Shown piece after piece: positions 61,580 through 64,000 of a stretch of DNA of 64,000 nt (its first letter is position 1; each line of letters begins with the position of its first letter). The DNA is from Adhaeribacter rhizoryzae. GTDB taxonomy: Bacteria > Bacteroidota > Bacteroidia > Cytophagales > Hymenobacteraceae. Position numbers and translations under genes: made by a program. The DNA is taken from assembly GCF_008629685.1 (NCBI RefSeq), contig NZ_VWSF01000001.1, positions 186,001-250,000 on the forward strand, read 5' to 3'. The notes beneath the pieces are model-generated. The model saw only the letters and a program-made list of their open reading frames with translations. It was not told the origin of the DNA and searched no databases.

Positions 61580-63289
61580 ATGCATAAATTAAAATATATC
61601 ATCATTATTCTGGTGGGCGGCCTGTTAGCAGCTTGCCAGAAAGAAGATTTTTTGGATAGGTACCCTTTGGATGCGGTTACGGAACCGGTATTTTTTAAAA
61701 CGCCTAACGACCTGAAGATTTACATGAACCAATATTATAACCGGAGTAATTTTCCGGTGATGGAAAAAGGAAAAGGCGATGTCGGAACCGATATTTACAT
61801 CACAGAATCTGCTATTAATCCGCGGCTGGAAGGTAGCAGAAGTATAAACAGTGCACCGGGCCTTAATTATACCAATATCAGAAGTGTAAATTATTTCTTT
61901 GCCAATTATAAAAAATGCGAAGCCGATTTTAAAGAATACCAGCAATACGTGGGCGAAGCCTTCTTTTTCCGGGCCATGTTTTATTTTAACCTGTTAAAAA
62001 GCTTTGGCGATGTACAATTGGTAGAAACGGTGCTTACCACTAGTTCGCCGGAATTGTACGGTACCAGAAGCCCCCGAAATGTAGTGGCCGATAAGATAAT
62101 TTCGGATTTGGATTCGGCGGCCTTATACCTTTCAACCGGGAAATCGAATGGCCATGACCGGATTAATAAGTGGATAGCCTTATTGTATCAATCGCGGGTG
62201 GCGCTGTACGAAGGCACCTGGGAAAAATATCATGCCGGTACTAAGTTTGGAGTTGCTGCCGCCGACCCAGCCAAATATTTTAACAAAGCCGTAGAGGCTG
62301 CTACTACCGTGATGAACTCCGGCTTATATGATATTTATTCGACCGGAAAACCCAACCAAGACTACAATGATTTATTCGGCCTACGGGATTATTCTCCGAA
62401 TAAAGAAGTTATGTTCTGGACCAAAATGAACCTTAGTTTGGGCATACACGCTCATAGCAAACTTTACCGCCTGGAAACACCCGAGGGTTTTGGTTTAACC
62501 AAACAATTGGCTGATTCTTATTTAAGTCTGGACGGAAAACCAGTCTCTAAAAGCCCATTATTTAAAGGGCACGATAATATTATTTTAGAGACAGAAAATC
62601 GCGACCCGCGCTTTGTGCAAACCATATTTACGCCGGGTTCGCCGTGGTACATCGAAGCCAATGGCGCCGTCCGGAACTGGCAGGAAGCCTACGCCAAATT
62701 ATACTCCAATTCTACTTATTCATCCAGCACCGGCTATGTGCGCCGTAAAGATTATAATCCTACGGTGGCTTATCATCATTTAAATTTCGAAGAATCGCCT
62801 ACTATTCAATACCGCTACGCCGAGGTTTTATTAAATTATATTGAGGCCAAAGCCGAATTAGGCCAGATTACGCAGGATGATATTGACAAAACCATAAAAA
62901 AACTGCGGGATAGGGTAGGCATGCCGAATTTAGAACTGGCCAATATTGAAACCGACCCGAATTGGGAGTTCCCGGCTTTAGCACCCATCATCAACGAAAT
63001 AAGAAGAGAACGGAAAATAGAACTGGCTTTAGAAGAATTCCGATGGGATGATATTGCCCGGTGGGCCGCCGCCGATGAATTAATTGTAGGAAAACGGCCT
63101 AAAGGCGCAAAAGTCTCCCAGTTTACGAATAAACCCGCTTTGCCCACCGATGAAAATGGTTTTCTCGACCCGTTTAAAAATGCCCTGCCCACTGGCTATG
63201 GATTTAAGCTAGACCGGGATTATTTGAATCCGCTGCCGCAGCATGAACTTACCTTAAATAACAAGCTGGTTCAAAATCCAGGTTGGTAA
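61580..63289 (+). CDS. susD: SusD/RagB-family surface glycan-binding lipoprotein
   Basis: A 569-residue lipoprotein with lipobox LLAAC. The SusD signature starts right after it (QKEDFLDRYPLDAVTEPVFF) and continues with EAFFFRAMFYFNLLKSFGDV, WIALLYQSRVALYEGTWEKY, AVEAATTVMNSGLYDIYSTG and YRYAEVLLNYIEAKAELGQI. A late RRERKIELALEEFRWDDIAR, near the C-terminus, is the usual RagB motif. It starts 23 bases after susC and forms the lid of the import complex at the cell surface. Regions of this protein align well with the decayed fragment at 15493-15793. Purine-rich repeats follow it. Confidence 0.95.
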   Translation: MHKLKYIIIILVGGLLAACQKEDFLDRYPLDAVTEPVFFKTPNDLKIYMNQYYNRSNFPVMEKGKGDVGTDIYITESAINPRLEGSRSINSAPGLNYTNIRSVNYFFANYKKCEADFKEYQQYVGEAFFFRAMFYFNLLKSFGDVQLVETVLTTSSPELYGTRSPRNVVADKIISDLDSAALYLSTGKSNGHDRINKWIALLYQSRVALYEGTWEKYHAGTKFGVAAADPAKYFNKAVEAATTVMNSGLYDIYSTGKPNQDYNDLFGLRDYSPNKEVMFWTKMNLSLGIHAHSKLYRLETPEGFGLTKQLADSYLSLDGKPVSKSPLFKGHDNIILETENRDPRFVQTIFTPGSPWYIEANGAVRNWQEAYAKLYSNSTYSSSTGYVRRKDYNPTVAYHHLNFEESPTIQYRYAEVLLNYIEAKAELGQITQDDIDKTIKKLRDRVGMPNLELANIETDPNWEFPALAPIINEIRRERKIELALEEFRWDDIARWAAADELIVGKRPKGAKVSQFTNKPALPTDENGFLDPFKNALPTGYGFKLDRDYLNPLPQHELTLNNKLVQNPGW

Positions 63290-63308
63290 GGAGAACCTCA
63301 CCCTAAAT

Positions 63309-63434
63309 CCCTCTCCTGAAAAAGGAGAGGGACTTTGATTACTCTTTCAGCTACTGTAATTATCTCCGGCTGTTAAAAGCGTTTCCCTTTAAAAATGCGT
63401 TACCGGAGCTCCCCTTCTCCCAGAGGAGAAGGGG
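63309..63434. repeat. Purine-rich hairpin repeats after susD
   Basis: Two perfect hairpins lie here: CCCTCTCCT-gaaaa-AGGAGAGGG (63309-63331) and CCCCTTCTCC-caga-GGAGAAGGGG (63411-63434). The second is followed by ttgggggatga. They look like dispersed intergenic repeats and may partly uncouple susD from the next gene. Confidence 0.7.
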
Positions 63435-63501
63435 TTGGGGGATGATGCCCTACTCCGCCAAACTTCACTTAAAATATTCTAAACTTTAACTGCACCACTG
63501 A

Positions 63502-64000
63502 ATGTATACAAGATTCTACAAGCCCCTTTTCTGTCTATTAACCATCTTTTTGTTAACCCAACCATTTAAAGCAGCAAGTCAAAATAATAAGCTCATTTCC
63601 GACGAAGCGGAAACAGCCCGTACCGATGCTTACGAAAAACAACTGGAGAATTATCTGCAACATTATCTGGTAGATGAGTACGAAGCCCGATCGGCGAAGG
63701 CCTGGAACCGCGATTACAGCAGCCCCGATGCCTTAGTCCGTAGTGTGGAACCTAACCGCAGAAGATGGGAGGCTGTTTTAAGCCCGCCGGTATTAACCAA
63801 AACCGGACCACTTGCCCGTAAACCACACTTCTTAGGAGATGTACAAGGGGAATGGATTGAACTGCCACTGGGCCTAATAACCGCGCAAGCGGTGCTGGCT
63901 TTTCCGGCTAAAGCAAGTAAACAAAAGCCAGTCCCGCTCATAATCGTGCAACACGGCATTGGCAGTTCGCCCGAAACTTCTTTTTCGCCGGGCGGCTACC
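63502..64000 (+). CDS. Secreted alpha/beta hydrolase (acetyl-xylan-esterase-like), truncated by window end
   Basis: Partial gene: 166 codons are visible. It has a signal peptide (FCLLTIFLLTQPFKAASQ), a helical segment (EKQLENYLQHYLVDEYEARS) and the first strands of an alpha/beta hydrolase, with PVPLIIVQHGIGSSPETSFS as likely oxyanion loop. The catalytic Ser, Asp and His would lie beyond the window. The arrangement is that of secreted esterases with an N-terminal extension often found beside Sus loci, which remove acyl groups from plant glycans. It follows susD by 212 bases. Confidence 0.75.
   Translation, partial: MYTRFYKPLFCLLTIFLLTQPFKAASQNNKLISDEAETARTDAYEKQLENYLQHYLVDEYEARSAKAWNRDYSSPDALVRSVEPNRRRWEAVLSPPVLTKTGPLARKPHFLGDVQGEWIELPLGLITAQAVLAFPAKASKQKPVPLIIVQHGIGSSPETSFSPGGY

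Overview
The window looks like a chromosomal segment of a Bacteroidota bacterium, probably a soil or plant-associated member of the Cytophagales (the order is inference). The evidence is a SusC/SusD pair with an ECF sigma factor, FecR and an STN domain; LytTR two-component regulators; many lipoproteins with LxGC-type lipoboxes; large FG-GAP/ASPIC proteins; several close matches to the Bacteroidota -7 box TAnnTTTG; and AT-rich spacers between moderately GC-rich genes. No tRNA, rRNA, phage or CRISPR array was seen.

Layout. 1-13 kb: two very similar FG-GAP/ASPIC lipoproteins (one runs off the left edge), a PQQ/FG-GAP propeller protein, a GH30 hydrolase, a vanadate-dependent haloperoxidase/PAP2 protein, a LytTR regulator and a frameshifted small membrane protein. 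13-16 kb: an NTR-like secreted protein, an acetyltransferase and a creatininase-family amidohydrolase, then the decayed remnant of a susD gene. 16-20 kb: a DUF1080 protein followed by a dehydrogenase-like propeller fused to cytochrome c. 20-27 kb: two small lipoproteins, a RAYT-type transposase inside perfect 27-bp inverted repeats, a frameshifted sulfatase and two GH43 hydrolases. 27-31 kb: an Rrf2 regulator with its oxidoreductase target, a glycosyltransferase and a membrane-anchored nuclease/phosphatase. 31-37 kb: a polysaccharide cluster (BNR_4 propeller, parallel beta-helix, GH88, GH43). 37-49 kb: a Crp/Fnr regulator, a LigB-type dioxygenase, YceI, AraC, a ScyD-like protein, homocysteine methyltransferase, an AAC(3)-I-like acetyltransferase, an alpha/beta hydrolase and a large sensor kinase. 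49-53 kb: a strongly structured intergenic element and a LytTR/LytS two-component pair. 53-64 kb: a second cytochrome-fused dehydrogenase with PKD and CBM6-like regions, then sigma / FecR / SusC / SusD / alpha-beta hydrolase.

How it fits together. Most of the window serves extracellular glycan use: surface lipoprotein hydrolases, a TonB-dependent import locus under sigma/anti-sigma control, and periplasmic sugar oxidation with electrons passed to fused cytochrome domains.

The most interesting material is non-coding. There is a five-copy family of oriented hairpins (21-35 bp arms, 11-13 nt related loops) and a RAYT element beside its longest copy. A 345-nt nested-stem element lies at 49.4-49.7 kb. 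Paired operators of one architecture (CTGTAA-N9-TTACAG) lie before the Rrf2 gene and its neighbour. Two FNR-like boxes directly follow four 18-bp tandem repeats, and a double dyad lies before yceI. Five genes or relics show frame damage, including an 8-bp duplication in a signal-peptide region that could be a phase-variation site.
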